Translations under genes and position numbers: made by a program
Source: Strongylocentrotus purpuratus
Taxonomy: Eukaryota; Echinodermata; Echinoidea; Camarodonta; Strongylocentrotidae
DNA length: 64,000 nt
NCBI RefSeq assembly: GCF_000002235.5
Contig: NW_022145605.1
Coordinates: 34,037,078-34,101,077, forward strand
Direction of reading: 5' to 3'
The notes under the pieces: generated by a model
Database searches by the model: none
What the model saw: the letters and a program-made list of their open reading frames with translations, nothing else
Told to the model about the DNA's origin: nothing
Shown here: positions 1 to 11,497 of the stretch, one piece after another
Layout of the letters: each line of letters starts with the position of its first letter
Numbering within the stretch: position 1 is the first letter of the stretch

Positions 1-640
1 GCTCATCGCCTCAGCTATTTATTATAGGCGAGCCGATCGGGTGCACATATTACGTCGTCACTGTAACTGCGGCAAATTTGGCCCCTGTTGACCTGTAATT
101 TGTAGAGGTGCGGAAAATAAGGTTTCAATTCGCTTTTGTGCAATACTGAAAGGGAAAATATTATGAATTCCTTTATATTTGTATTCTATGTTCATTCAGC
201 TTTCCATTGATAACAAGTTGTAAATTTCATCGGATAGGGTAAGGTATGTTTATCTGCATCATATCTGAAGGTAGTTCACGGATCATATTTTTTGTGTTCG
301 AATTTAATGAATTTGGAATACTTGGTGTTATGTACTGTTATTCAAATGTACACAGATGAATACTCGAGACAGAATAATTAAAACACGTTTGATACTCTTG
401 GTATAAGATTCCAAAGCTAGTTTATTTCGTTCAGCGCATGCGCAGCTATTATTGTGACTCATGGTATGACATCATCATCAATATATGTCACTTGGTTTCA
501 GATTAATGAAGAAATAATGTAATGATTATTTTCCGATGTACAAAGTGCTAAAATGTGAATGGTAAACTGCATTTCTGGGACTCACGTTTAAATTTTTGTT
601 TTGTTTTCCATGGTTTACCTTTAACCATGGGCTTCACCTG
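1..640. repeat. 5' leader block of TRIM unit A (segmental duplication)
   Basis: This non-coding block recurs almost base for base at 11941-12900 (unit B), and its later part recurs at 50750-51170 (unit E). It opens with gctcatcgcctcagctattt, which reappears at 11940. Unit E follows unit A to the 'aaccatgggcttca' stretch near 635 and then jumps directly to the splice acceptor of its TRIM gene, so A carries about 1.3 kb that E lacks. It could hold the promoter or an untranslated exon of the TRIM gene, but no clear core promoter is visible. Confidence 0.75.
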
Positions 641-1459
641 ATGCAATGTATAGTATGACTTGTATACGTCAGATTATTATATCATTTCTACTAGCATGAT
701 TAGTTGCGATACATGAAGAGGTTTGGTTGATTGCTCTTCATTTACTTCATTCATCATAAAAACATATAAAATACAAAACATAGTGTGCAAGGTAAAGTAA
801 AAACATTTAGAATACAACCACAACAAAAATGTCATATAAATGTAGAGACAGATAGGAAAGCCAAAGGATTTATTGGTGTTGCCACCGACACAACAATACA
901 GTATAACGGTTGTTTTAAAAGGTGATTCTAGTGATAGGTTGCTTGTTTGTGAATCACGGGGTTCGCGGTTCGAGTCCCACCACGGCCCTAGTTTCCTTTT
1001 GTAATTTTCCATTGGTTAATCTCCACCAATCCTAGGTGTATAGTTAATAGGTATTCGGTAGAAAACAAATCCGTGAATGCTTGTAATATTAGCACATTAT
1101 ATTGGTAGGTTAGCTATTAAAAGCATGGACCTAAAGCCGAAGGTAATGATGCAGGGCCCTCGAGGAGAACAGTATGTCTACTGATGAGGATCGAGTTGAT
1201 GAACAAGGCATCATCATTTATTATGATGATTATTGTTATTTTTCGTTGATATAATTATTATCATCATTATTATTATCCTCATCATCATCATCATCATAAT
1301 CATCATTATCATCATCATCATTATTATCATTGTTATTAGTATTATTAGTATTATCATCATTTTCCCCAACTACAATGTACATTGACTGAAGAGCGACAAA
1401 GGAAACATCTTTTTTTAATTCATTTGTCATTACTACATTCAGTTGATGAAGAACATGAA
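641..1459. other. Unit A-specific intergenic stretch with tRNA-like box and (ATC)n tract
   Basis: Nothing protein-coding is convincing here. Around 960-985 there is a B-box-like ggttcgagtccc, as found in tRNA genes and SINE heads, but no convincing A box or acceptor stem, so it is at best a decayed SINE head. From about 1250 to 1365 lies an imperfect (ATC/ATT)n microsatellite; its minus-strand Asn/Asp-rich reading frame is an artefact. Unit B lacks most of 430-1155, but shares the microsatellite at 12970-13065. Confidence 0.5.
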
Positions 1460-1870
1460 TTATTATATCCAGTTTAAAGTACTATTAACCTACCAATGTT
1501 TACATCAACTGAATTGCTAACTCAATATAAACCAGATAGAATGCTACGTTCCAGTTCCAAGTCTCTGCTTTTTGATCCACAAACCATGACAAAGTCATAC
1601 GGGGAAGGTTTATTTCATATGCAGCCGCTTTTTTTGTGGAACAAATTGCCTGAACAACTGAAATGTATGGGATCCTATAAAACCTTTATCAATTCTCTGA
1701 AGACATATCTCTTCACCACTTCATAAATAATCAGAATCATGAACCCAGTGCATTGTTTTTTCTTTTTCTTAAAATGCATAGATACATGCAGTTTGCCTAT
1801 GGGTTATGCACTATATAAAAATGTTTAGTTAATATCATTATTATTATTATTATTTTCTATCAAGATATAA
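1460..1870 (+). mobile_element. LINE 3' end remnant (unit A)
   Basis: The reading frame at 1496-1726 ends like the C terminus of a CR1/L2-type non-LTR retrotransposon polyprotein: a tract around LFLWNKLPEQL followed by FINSLKTYLF just before the stop. About 110 bases of AT-rich 3' UTR follow, then an (ATT)n tail near 1840-1855, typical of these LINEs. The endonuclease and reverse-transcriptase parts are absent, so this is a 5'-truncated, dead copy. The same remnant sits at the same place in unit B, so insertion preceded the A/B duplication. The family is inferred from the C-terminal pattern only. Confidence 0.65.
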
Positions 1871-1990
1871 CGGAATATTATATTTCGTACCTTTTTATTA
1901 TGTGGGGAAAGGCGTGAGAAAAATGATAAACACTCCCTCTTTAATACGATCTGATTAATCAAAGCTCAATATCTAATCGTTATGTGTTTT

Positions 1991-2018
1991 CCTTTCCTTT
2001 TATCTCGTATTCCTGTAG
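1991..2018 (+). promoter_or_regulatory. Predicted 3' splice acceptor before TRIM A
   Basis: A pyrimidine-rich tract ending in tcctgtag lies 10 bases before the MADALKN start codon. Copies B (AG ending at 13747), D (38324) and E (51225) have the same tract and AG, followed by attcgaatc and ATG. This implies that the coding exon is preceded by a spliced 5' untranslated exon. It is also why the ATG at 2029 is chosen over the in-frame ATG at 1984, which lies inside the presumed intron. Confidence 0.65.
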
Positions 2019-2028
2019 GATTCGAATC

Positions 2029-3855
2029 ATGGCTGATGCATTAAAGAATGCTATTGCTCAGAGTCTGGAGTGTCCTGTATGTCTGAATACCTTCACCGAT
2101 CCCAAGATCCTGTCTTGTTCTCACACCTACTGCAAGACCTGTCTGGACAACCTCTTGGAATGCCATGGTAACGAACAGATGCTCCGATGCCCTGTCTGCA
2201 GAGCTGAAACTCAGGTCCCCAACCAAGATGTCAGCAAATTACCGGCAAATCTAGCTTTGAAGTCTCTCATAGAGGACGTAAAGAATCAATACCAGTTTTG
2301 CACGAATTGTAAATCCGAGGACAAACCCCAAGCTGTTGTCTACTGTCAAGACTGTGGCAAGTATTTCTGTAGCACTTGTCAAAACAAACACTCTCAGTGG
2401 CCAGACTTCATAAGTCACGATGTCTTAGCCATGAGTGAGATCGTATCAGGCAATGTGTCAGTACGTAGATACCATAAATGTAGGAAACACCCCAAAGATG
2501 ATGAGGGGTGGTTCTGTTCCGACTGCAGAAGATTTGCTTGCTTCAAGTGTGTTGTAATGGAGCATACAAACGAAGGACATCGGGTCATCGAGGCAGCTGT
2601 TTATGAAAGCAACCATATGAAGAGTAACGAGGACCTCAAATCCAAGGCGGACAATAAACGCTCTTGCTTTCAAAAATACGTTGATTTCATTGATGAACAG
2701 AAGGAGCGTGTGAGCAATGTTCAGAAGCAGTGTTCAGATGATATCAACGAAGCATATGAAGATTTAGTCCGGCAGGTGACAGAGAAGAAAGAAATCCTCA
2801 TCAGTGAAGTCAAGGGTAGAACCGAAGAAGTAGAGAAGGAACTGGACGAAATGAAGAAATCTGTTCAGGAGCACATCACAAACTTGACCACCATAGCTGA
2901 CATGGTAACCAAAAGGACAAAAATACCGTTAGATATGGATGCTTTGGCTGCACACGACACTCTATGTCAAGACTTACAAGAGGCCTTGAAACAAGAAGAT
3001 CCTGACTACAAGCAGCCGATCCAATCGAGCAGGAAAGGAAAAAGTGTCAATTTTAAGAGGAACGCTGGAATGAACGAGCTAGGTCTCGGTAAGATCGTAA
3101 ATGCAGTTGGAAAGAACATCGCTTTGCCCACTAAGAATAGCATGAATGGCATGGTTGGTACACCAGACGATAGGATGGCAGTGGGATATGGTAGTGGTGG
3201 CGTGGAGACCTTCTCTGCTGATGGTCAGCACCAGCAGACAGTTCTCAAACATGAGGATATTCGTGGAGTAGGGTTCCTCTCTGATGATCGGTATGTTGTA
3301 CTTAATCGCTCAAACAATATCACACTGTACACACCAGAGCAAACAAAGTTGAATGCAGTGTTTGAGACTCTGAGTCAAGACGAAGGTGGATTTGCTGACC
3401 TCACTGTAGACGGTAATGATGTGATCTATGTTAGCTACAGGAAAGCCATGAAGATACAGGTATTCTCACTAGCAGGTGGGAAGGCGATCAGGGAGATACC
3501 ATGTGAGGGGTATGAACCTGAGCAGATTACTAGTTATAATGAATACATGATCATCTCATTTGGTAGTAAAATACGATTGATTGACAAACAAGGTGTTGTA
3601 AAATATGAATTAGCGAAATTAGGTGATTTCCCATACGCTGCTGTGTCTCAATGGAATACAATCCTGATAGCCTCGTTGAATTACGATATAGGTTTGGTCA
3701 GCATTGATGAGTACACTAACGAGCTGAAGCATATCCAGAACCTCGTCACTGACTACACGATTGAGAAGCCTGAGAGAGATTGGTACTATCTCCAGCAGTA
3801 TCGATCAGCAGAGATCGCTTTCTGCACTCCTGATAGACTCTATATATTCCACTGA
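2029..3855 (+). CDS. TRIM protein A: RING, two B-boxes, coiled coil, NHL-like propeller E3 ligase
   Basis: This 608-residue protein is a predicted RING-type E3 ubiquitin ligase. The C3HC4 RING uses C15, C18, C30, H32, C35, C38, C54 and C57. A first B-box has ligands C91, C94, C106, C109, C114, C117, H121 and H130. A type 2 B-box has C151, H154, C163, C166, C171, C174, H179 and H184. A charged coiled coil spans about 195-325. Residues 365-608 form repeated beta-strand segments (GTPDDRMAV, RGVGFLSDDRYVV, KIQVFSLAGGKAIRE, KIRLIDKQGVVKYEL) that resemble an NHL-type propeller. The whole coding sequence lies in one exon. In the TRIM family the RING recruits an E2, the coiled coil dimerises, and the propeller binds targets or RNA. 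The precise substrate is unknown; the closest named relatives are probably TRIM56, TRIM2/3 or TRIM45-like proteins. No filamin or SPRY domain is present. It has no signal peptide, so it is expected in the cytoplasm. Confidence 0.93.
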   Translation: MADALKNAIAQSLECPVCLNTFTDPKILSCSHTYCKTCLDNLLECHGNEQMLRCPVCRAETQVPNQDVSKLPANLALKSLIEDVKNQYQFCTNCKSEDKPQAVVYCQDCGKYFCSTCQNKHSQWPDFISHDVLAMSEIVSGNVSVRRYHKCRKHPKDDEGWFCSDCRRFACFKCVVMEHTNEGHRVIEAAVYESNHMKSNEDLKSKADNKRSCFQKYVDFIDEQKERVSNVQKQCSDDINEAYEDLVRQVTEKKEILISEVKGRTEEVEKELDEMKKSVQEHITNLTTIADMVTKRTKIPLDMDALAAHDTLCQDLQEALKQEDPDYKQPIQSSRKGKSVNFKRNAGMNELGLGKIVNAVGKNIALPTKNSMNGMVGTPDDRMAVGYGSGGVETFSADGQHQQTVLKHEDIRGVGFLSDDRYVVLNRSNNITLYTPEQTKLNAVFETLSQDEGGFADLTVDGNDVIYVSYRKAMKIQVFSLAGGKAIREIPCEGYEPEQITSYNEYMIISFGSKIRLIDKQGVVKYELAKLGDFPYAAVSQWNTILIASLNYDIGLVSIDEYTNELKHIQNLVTDYTIEKPERDWYYLQQYRSAEIAFCTPDRLYIFH

Positions 3856-5020
3856 AAATAGTGGATGACTCCCCATTTCTTGCACTGTATTATACCACTG
3901 TCTTCGGGCCCGTATAAAGAGCGGGGTTGATATGTGCGACCAGACTCTTTTCATCTGGTTTAAAAAGCATGTACGTTGACAAATTCTGAGTAATATAATA
4001 TTTCGTTGAAAGAAGGACCCCTACCCGCCCTTTTAACAGAAGAAGTCTGTTTAAAAAAAAGATATCTCAGAAGGTTTATCAACTCGGCTTCTAACCAAGA
4101 TAATGACAAGCAAATATTTCAAACTGGATAACAAAACAAACATAAAAAGGAATTAAAACAAAATAACTTAAATTTATTCTTGCAAATATCGATTTAAATT
4201 AGAACCTTTTTTCCCATGTCATTGATCTGTACACTTATGACATGCACTGTGATGTTTTTTTTTTATTTGTGGTAGAAATGTTGTCTTTTGTCATGTCATT
4301 ATAATCTTGTATACATTGAACTGATTATATTTTCCTTGGGTCGGCCACTTATAAAGGTCAGTTCCTTTCTGGCTGCTACCTACCAAGCAATTTTGATTAT
4401 TTTTGTACCGATGCATGTACATGTATTCTATTATTTTGTGTTACAATGTATTATTCCATGTACATGTATGTATGTTATTCATAAATTCCAATGATGTATT
4501 GAATTGGATTGAAACAAAACTATGGTTAGTAATACGACATTTTATATAGTACAAATATATGTGTTGATGACATGTCTTTACAAAACAAAATATAAAATCT
4601 CTAGTGTCTACGAGATTATTTGCAGGGGAGGGGGGGGGCACAAGTGTGTATAAAAGGGGCAGCAGTTGTTATGCTATAGAGGGAGCTTGTGCACCATAGT
4701 AATGTTGTAACACTATTATATATGCAATGTCATCCGGGTTCTAATACAGATATAATGTTTATTGTGATCGAGTCGATCTCCCATCTTCCTAAAAATTTAG
4801 CACCACTTTGAACCTTCCTCTACGTGTAGATAATTTTTCTGTTTTCCGGATATAATACAATAAAGAACAATACGGTAGCCACCAAGACTTTCATGAGGTA
4901 CTGTAAATACTTTTATTTTGATTACCAAATAAATTTTGATTAACATCGAATTCAGTCTGAATTTTACATCAATTTTATAAATCGCACAGTGGAAAGAGCT
5001 TTTCTTGCAAAAGAGTCGCA
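3856..5020 (+). repeat. TRIM 3' flank block, unit A (shortened)
   Basis: The sequence after the stop (aaaatagtggatgactcccc) recurs after every other TRIM copy, at 15591, 23180, 40171, 53063 and 60443. Unit A jumps near 4045 to sequence that in unit B lies at 17475, so about 1.7 kb seems deleted here. Parts of it are probably 3' UTR; AATAAA at 4928-4933 is a possible poly(A) signal, in a segment conserved near 18045, 32510, 45098 and 54826. No protein is encoded. Confidence 0.6.
4649..4656 (+). promoter_or_regulatory. TATA-like motif in 3' flank block
   Basis: TATAAAAG is followed by ggcagcagttgtta and, about 30 bases on, by gggagcttgt. The motif is kept at 32227 and 54579 and altered (gatacaag) at 43965. 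It could be a core promoter for a transcript starting between TRIM genes, but recent duplication alone would also preserve it. Confidence 0.25.
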
Positions 5021-5149
5021 TTAATTAAATAGTAATCCAACCTTAGTAATAATTTCATTTTTCAACGCAAGAGATGAGAGAAACAGATGCGAGAACGTGT
5101 GAAATAAATTGATAAATTTGATGTAAAAAAAGTATCAATAATATCTGAA

Positions 5150-5600
5150 TTTCCCGTAAGTACCTTCTCCCCTGTGAAGCGACTCAAAACAGGTGCACTT
5201 ATAGGAAGAGGGGCACCCGAGAAAGTAAACAGGATACAAAAGAAGGGCATTTCTCATACATAATAAGGGACACTCATCAGAGCTGAAAAGAGGCACTTGG
5301 GCTAAGAAGGGAAAACGCACATATCAAAAAGTAAAAAGGGAACCTATCAGATTTGGAAAGGGTCACTTATTGAGGTGGAAATGGAGCATTTATAAAAAAA
5401 ATGTTATTCCAAAAAGGTAGTGGACTTAGAACGCAAAAGGGACGCGTGTCAAAGTAAACGGGGCACTTATCAGAGGTAGAAGAAAGAGGTACTTTTGGCA
5501 CCTGACATGGGACACTCTAACTTCTAAGAGAGGGAAACGGGGAATTTACTAAAGGAAAGGGGCACTTTTGAAAGTAAAATGGCGCCTACACGAGCACCGC
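5150..5600. repeat. Degenerate 'ggggcac' minisatellite, unit A
   Basis: Loosely repeated units of about 30-36 bases contain variants of aaaggggcacttat. Related tracts lie at 32690-32750 (short), 48140-48330, 55020-55390 and 58370-58760. The last one runs directly into truncated TRIM F. The repeat is too degenerate for an exact copy count by eye. Confidence 0.65.
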
Positions 5601-6237
5601 CTCTGACTAAAAATACGTTTTGAATGGCATTTTATTATAGTTCCTCTTTAAAAACATAGACCCCCAATCTTGTAGTTTGACAAATTGACGTTCTTACTCA
5701 TTTGTTGTGTTGCAAAAAATTTGAAAGTTGTCCGGCGCTACGTGAGTGACAGCCAATTTGTATTGCCTATACGCAACGTGATTACAACTGTGAAATAAAT
5801 TGGAAAATTCTCTAATGTTTTGTCAGATTTCATTCAAACTTTCTTCTGTCCGCTTCTCTGATTTGTCTGCTTTCTTTTATAGTTAAATTGCCCTTTAAAC
5901 TTGAATGTGGTTTTGGACTGACTATTAAAGTTACATGCTGGAAACAAATTCAGGCTAGCAAACTTTCGGAATATCATAAGATCTATGAAATACGTTTATT
6001 TTGTACAGCTTGTAAAACTAAAGAGAGAATTATGAGATACATTATTATGACAAAATGTACAAGAGAATTTGAGGAACATTGATGATGTAGACATAAAAAG
6101 GTAGAATGAAGCAAATAAATGATTTAAGAGGAAGAAGGGATGGTCGAAATAGATGTTGAACAAGACGAAGAAATTGGAAGACTTAGTGGATGTGTGGGGG
6201 CTTTTATGAACAATATATGTGTGTTAGAGCAAACATG
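5601..6237. repeat. Intergenic block shared with 32750-33416
   Basis: This AT-rich non-coding sequence is similar to the segment downstream of TRIM C, from 'ctgactaaaaatac' to 'gggggcttttatgaacaata'. No gene or RNA was recognised. The paralogue ends where the small inverted-repeat element begins here. Confidence 0.55.
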
Positions 6238-6556
6238 CACTGTGAAAAGGTTGGGCAATATAGTTTCAACACTTTGCCCAACGTTGTGCCAATAGTCAAC
6301 CTAACCATTTTTGGGGCAATATTTTGCCCAATGGTATTGGTAAACGTAAGAACCCTACTTCATACGTGCATAATTGTTTTGTATTTTGACCAAAATTTGG
6401 GCAAAGATATGACCCTTCAACTGCCCGACTACGGTATCCGACTTGTTGGGTAAATCTTGACCATCGGTTGGGCAAAATACGAAAATATTGCCCAATAGAT
6501 GGTTGGGTTGGCTATTGGCAAAGTGTTGGAAAATATTGCCCAATCTTTTCACAGTG
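6238..6556. mobile_element. 319-bp MITE with CACTGTGAAAAG inverted ends
   Basis: The left end CACTGTGAAAAGGTTGGGCA is matched on the opposite strand at the right end by CACTGTGAAAAGATTGGGCA. The similarity continues inward for about 60 bases with repeated TTGGGCAA motifs. The paralogous block at 33416 lacks it. It has no coding capacity, so it is a non-autonomous DNA element. Target duplication is unclear (TG on both sides), so the superfamily is left open. Confidence 0.7.
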
Positions 6557-9479
6557 TGCGGGGACTCAATAAAATGGAGTGAGGGACCGGAAGTCAGTGT
6601 GGCACTTCCATTTAACCCTGTGTTTATGTGTACACATCTGGGAAAAGACAGTTATGACACTCCCTCCTGTTTCCCTTGTTAGATTTTTTCTTCTTGCCTT
6701 CATTCTTGACAAATGTTAAAATCTGAGTATTGTTTTCTTTGATTATTAGAAAATTGTTGGGAAAACTAACTAGTTTGCAAATTTAGCTTTAATACCAGAT
6801 CCCCATCAAAATGGAATAGGGATGCACCAGAAGTATAGACCCATTGCAAGAGACAAATGCAATTTTTGCATACGACATACAGATTTATTCTAGAACACAT
6901 TTGTAACATTTACGTATTAACTTTTATTAAATAATTTCGTGTATAAAATCTCCATGATGTTACAGGGAACTGACAGGCATTCCAACATGAATATACAAAT
7001 TGTTCATGTTGAACTAGATAGATACACAAATTGTACGTTTACAAAGTTATACGGTTCTTTAACAAAACAGAATAAGATTACCGTATAGACATTCCTCGTA
7101 TGACAACGGATGACAATAAGAAAGTTAGAGAGAGATAGTTGAGAGTTACAAAGGGGAACATGATCACCTCATCGCAATCGTGAAAAGAAGATAGTTACTG
7201 TGGTCTGGGCATGTAACTAGATGGAAGAATAGCTTGGCAAACACCATCTTGCAAGGAGGAACTAATGGGAGAAGAAAGAAGGGCAGATGATGATGATCAG
7301 ACGCGGTCTATCTACTCAAGGTCATCTTTGTAGAGCGGCCCGTCTACTGTTACCTGGTGAGGTACACATTGCGAGACAGTCTCGTTCAGATAGGCCTATG
7401 CATCTTTTTTATGATGATGTTAGCTGTAACATGCTTCACATTCCCTTATCTTTTAACACATAGCTCATTGGATACGCTTTATAGGACCTTTGTTGTGAGC
7501 AGTTGCCATTAATGTACATGTACACAACTGTCAGGGTTTTTATGCGGCAGCTTACCGCGCCATATCTGAACAAGCCTTTAGTCATCTTCAAGAATGCCAC
7601 ACTGTTCTTACAATAACGAACAGTCCATTGACCCAGTGCGGATCATACTCAGTTTATACTTCTCTGGGATTCCGAGATATACTGTATTGTTATTGTACAC
7701 TGCTCAGTCCATTGCTATCTGTTACCTGGTAGCCATCATACTATATGTAGGTTCAAATGATCTTCAGGTATCTTAAGCTATAATGATTTCTTGTACGACT
7801 ATGAAATTGAGGCAAACAGCCCCTAAACCACCCGAAGTTATAATAAATCGAACTACTTCTCAACTCCCTTAACCGGATGATGAATAGGCCAATACATGTA
7901 AAGGACTAAGATTTAATATTTTTCTTTACTTTCATTCTCCTTTCAATTGTAATCTCGAAGGTGAACTGTTCCTTTCCCAGAACTTTGGCAATAGTACGTT
8001 GACTTTTAACTTAATAGTGTTGTGTAATGGGGGGAGGGGGTAATTCACACGGGTACATATTTGCTCAACAGACGCTTGAAAAAATGAGATAGAATTTTCA
8101 TAGGTCGATCTTAATCTGCTTGTCTGTCAAAGATTGCTTGCAATCCAAAGTACCTAAAAATAGACTAAATACATATGTATATAATACAATTTATGATCAG
8201 TGCATCAGTCCATTGTAAAAGCAAATATTATATACGTGTTTACCGATTTCATATAACATCTAGACCGATACGTAGTTACGGGGAAAGAGGTGAGTAAATA
8301 TTTTCGATTTTTCATTGATGTATATTAGGCAGGCTCCCGGACACATTAGAGGCATTGTTTGTATCTGATTTATAAAATCATCATTTTACTTAGACTGAAA
8401 TAGTTAGATTGAGTCTAGATCACTGAGCACTTTGCTACATGCGGTGTATAATTCAGTGGTCTAGTTGTCTTGGAGGTGTTTAATGAGAGCGATTGAGCTA
8501 AGACCGATATAAAAATTACAGGTGTTCAAATTTGCTAAACCATACAGAAACAGGCTGCCAAATAACAAAACACCCCTAAACGAAACAGATCCATAAAACC
8601 AGACCATAATAATTTTTAATATACTTGATCGTGACCCCGGGAGTAACGTTTGTCACGTTAGCAAATCTGTGATCATAATGAAACAGTTAATATGTATAAC
8701 TTCTCAGTGTTTGTTACATGTTGTGTAGATATGAATACACATGGTAAACATTTCATATTGCATGGTAATCATAGGTGTCGTAGTAGTGGAGGTGTAGTAG
8801 AGTGGTTCATTTATTTAACTCTCAGTCTAAGTGTTGAGGTTTTGATTCCCAGTCTGACACAAACGTCGTTTAGAAGTTTTTGTATTGTATCTTCAACAGA
8901 TTGGTGTTCAAGGCATTGTTTCACTTATGCTTGACAAACTCAGAATGAGGTTTCATTGGGCGACGGATCTCAATCTGTTTGTCGGTCTAAGGTTGCTGGG
9001 AATTCCCAGTAACTAAAGATAGATTGATGAACTAAATACATACATGTATGTAGTACTCATCATGATCAGTGCACCAGTACATCGTAACGGCAAAGAGTAA
9101 ATATGTTTACGGATTTGATATAACACCTAGACTAATATTTAATGCAAGGCCCGAATATGTTATTAGCAATTTTGAAATTCGAGGGGAGGGAGGTACTGCC
9201 CCTCCACCCCACATCTTGTAGGACTAAGCCATGAAGACAAAATAGTCCCTACACAACCTAAAATATAATAAGTCGAACAACGTATTAGCTTTTTCAACCA
9301 GACGATGGTCCGTCCAGTAAAGGTAAAGATCTAAGATCGAATATCTCTAACGATCTAAGCGCGATCTCTAACATTTCATCCACTGCGTACTGATGGGAGG
9401 GGTGGGTGGGTTTTGTCTAACCAGCGATTTACAAATGTTGCTGAAATGACATGATTTTCCGGGATTTTGTTCTCATTTT
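6557..9479. repeat. Intergenic block shared with 33713-35480
   Basis: Non-coding sequence similar to the region downstream of TRIM C, for example 'gagagttacaaaggggaacatgatca' around 7140 and 34310, and 'tttttatgcggcagcttaccg' around 7540 and 34812. At about 8793-8853 there is a tRNA-like stretch (TAGTAGAGTGG then ggttttgattccc), the decayed counterpart of 37201-37256. All reading frames are under 100 codons and none resembles a known protein. Confidence 0.5.
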
Positions 9480-10900
9480 TTTTTTTAAATATAACTTTAT
9501 TATGCATTTGTTAGAAAATGACGAATTCCCAAATCTACAATCAGGCAAAAGATATGCTCATAATAGAAGCCTACATGTCAGGGTCCGCGGATTGCCTGGG
9601 CTCGGGGGCTGAAGCCCCCTCCTCCCCCCCCCCCCCCCCCCCATTTTTTTGAGAAAAAAAAGATATGCTCATCTGACCGTCATTAATTGCCCAAGGCCCT
9701 TGAGCTTCCGGGGACTCTGCCCCCTGGACCCAACCAGGTGCCTAAGGCGGCCCCTGAATGCTCATCATGGGGCTCAGCACCTCAGCCCCTGGACCCCACG
9801 TCAATTATTGACCTGCCATGCAATGTCACCTTGTTAAAGGTAGCAAAATATGGTCATCTGACCGTAATTAAATGACTAAAGCCCTTGAGATTCCGGGGGC
9901 TCTGACTCTTAACCTCCGCCGGGGCTTTGCCCCTGGACCCAAAGCTAATTTACGCTCGCTTAGCTCAACCTGATCGTAAATACTTTATCCCCCCCCCCCC
10001 CATATGAAAGACGTTCCGCGGGGCCTGCATGTAACATGTAAGAGAGTGGTGTGATGCAGATCTTCTTTTTTTTGCTACCTCCTCCCCCCCCCCCCCCCCC
10101 AAAAAAAAAAAAAAAAACGTTTTTCCTCATTCCGCCACTGATTCCAACTGTAATTTCGAAGGAGCACCGCTCCACAAGACTTTAGCAAAAGCAATTCGAC
10201 TCTTACTTGACAATTTTTTTTAATGGGGGAAGGGGGTAACAGAAATAGAATTCAAGTTTGACACGGGAACATGTCGGCCCGACAGACGCTTGACATACTG
10301 AGATCGAGGTTTTATTGGGCGATTTCAATCTGGATGTCGGTCACAGGTTACTGGGAATTCCCAGTCACTAAAATTAGAATGACTAGCTAAATACTAACAT
10401 GTATATTACCACATGTGATCAGTGCACCATTACATTGTAAAGGCTGAGAGTATATGTTTACTGATTTCGTATAACACTAGACCGATACGTACTGACGGGG
10501 AAAGACGTGAGTAAAATTTAAATGTACATGTATGTCATTTCTAAAAGAAATGCAGTGACATTTCGCAGTATTTTCGTTTTAAATTGTCGTATATGTCATT
10601 ATAGACCAACTCCCAGACATCTTTGAGACTTTGAATGTATCTGGTTTGTAAAATTATCATGTTCATTAGACTGAAATAGTTGGATATGTGTCCAGATATC
10701 TATGAGTTGATAAATGGACACCTGTTGAGCCAAGACTAAGATGAGAATAACGGGTGTTAAGCAAAATTATATCAGTTTGTTAAACCATGGAGAAACAGTT
10801 TACACAAATAAAACTAAACAAAACGGAGCTTTGAAACCAGACCATAAGAGTTGAATGTACTTGATCGGGAACCCGGAAGTTACATTTGTCGCATTAGAAA
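9480..10900. repeat. G/C-run repeat block, copy 1
   Basis: Shared with 35510-37000 and 49080-50350. It begins with 'gatttacaaatgttgctgaaatgacat' and contains several poly-C runs (near 9630, 9980 and 10085), stretches such as ggggctctgccccc, and a tail with 'gacgggaaaagacgtgagtaaa'. It looks like an old high-copy repeat carried along by the segmental duplications. No coding potential. Confidence 0.55.
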
Positions 10901-11497
10901 AATTGTGAGCAAATTGATACCAGTATTGATATGTACATGAGTATACATGTATCTTCTCAGTGTTTGTTTGTCCTAGGGGAAAATGTGAAGATTTTGGTAT
11001 GTTGTAGTGATTTTTAATAACAAAGTTGCCATCAATTATTATTCTTACACTTTGTGTAGATATGAATACACATGGGGAATATTTCAGGTTATTATGCGAT
11101 TTTAAACAAAGCTAACATTTCAGCTAATGATTCTGCCAAACTAGAGCAATATAATGTCCTCTTTTCATGCTTGATAATTTTTGTTAAATAGTATGTTCCC
11201 CTGTGCATAAGTATTTTGAAACTTCATCAGCTTTAAAATTAATACAAAATGTTTCCTGCTAAGTTGTTCAAAGCCTAAACTCAATGTTAAAAACCGTGTC
11301 GGAAGTGCAAAATGAAATAGATGAATTATATACCAAAGGAAAGCTTAAAAGAGTACAATAATACGAATCATAAAAAGCTAATTAAGTGCCTGTCAGACGA
11401 GTAACAGCTCTCTGAAAACTCGAAATCTAAAGCTTTGAAAATCAGGAGTTGTCGACCTAAACAAACTAGCCATCGAATAGAATTGACATCATCTATT

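Noticed and set aside
950-1000. Possible tRNA gene
   Set aside because: Only a B-box-like motif is present; no A box at the right distance and no acceptor stem.
1236-1430. Minus-strand Asp/Asn-rich reading frame
   Set aside because: It is the translation of an ATC/ATT microsatellite; its counterpart at 12794-13093 differs in length and frame.
1984-2028. Upstream in-frame ATG of TRIM A (and 13713 in B, 38311 in D)
   Set aside because: It lies in the pyrimidine tract before a conserved splice acceptor; E has no such ATG and the added residues are not conserved as protein.
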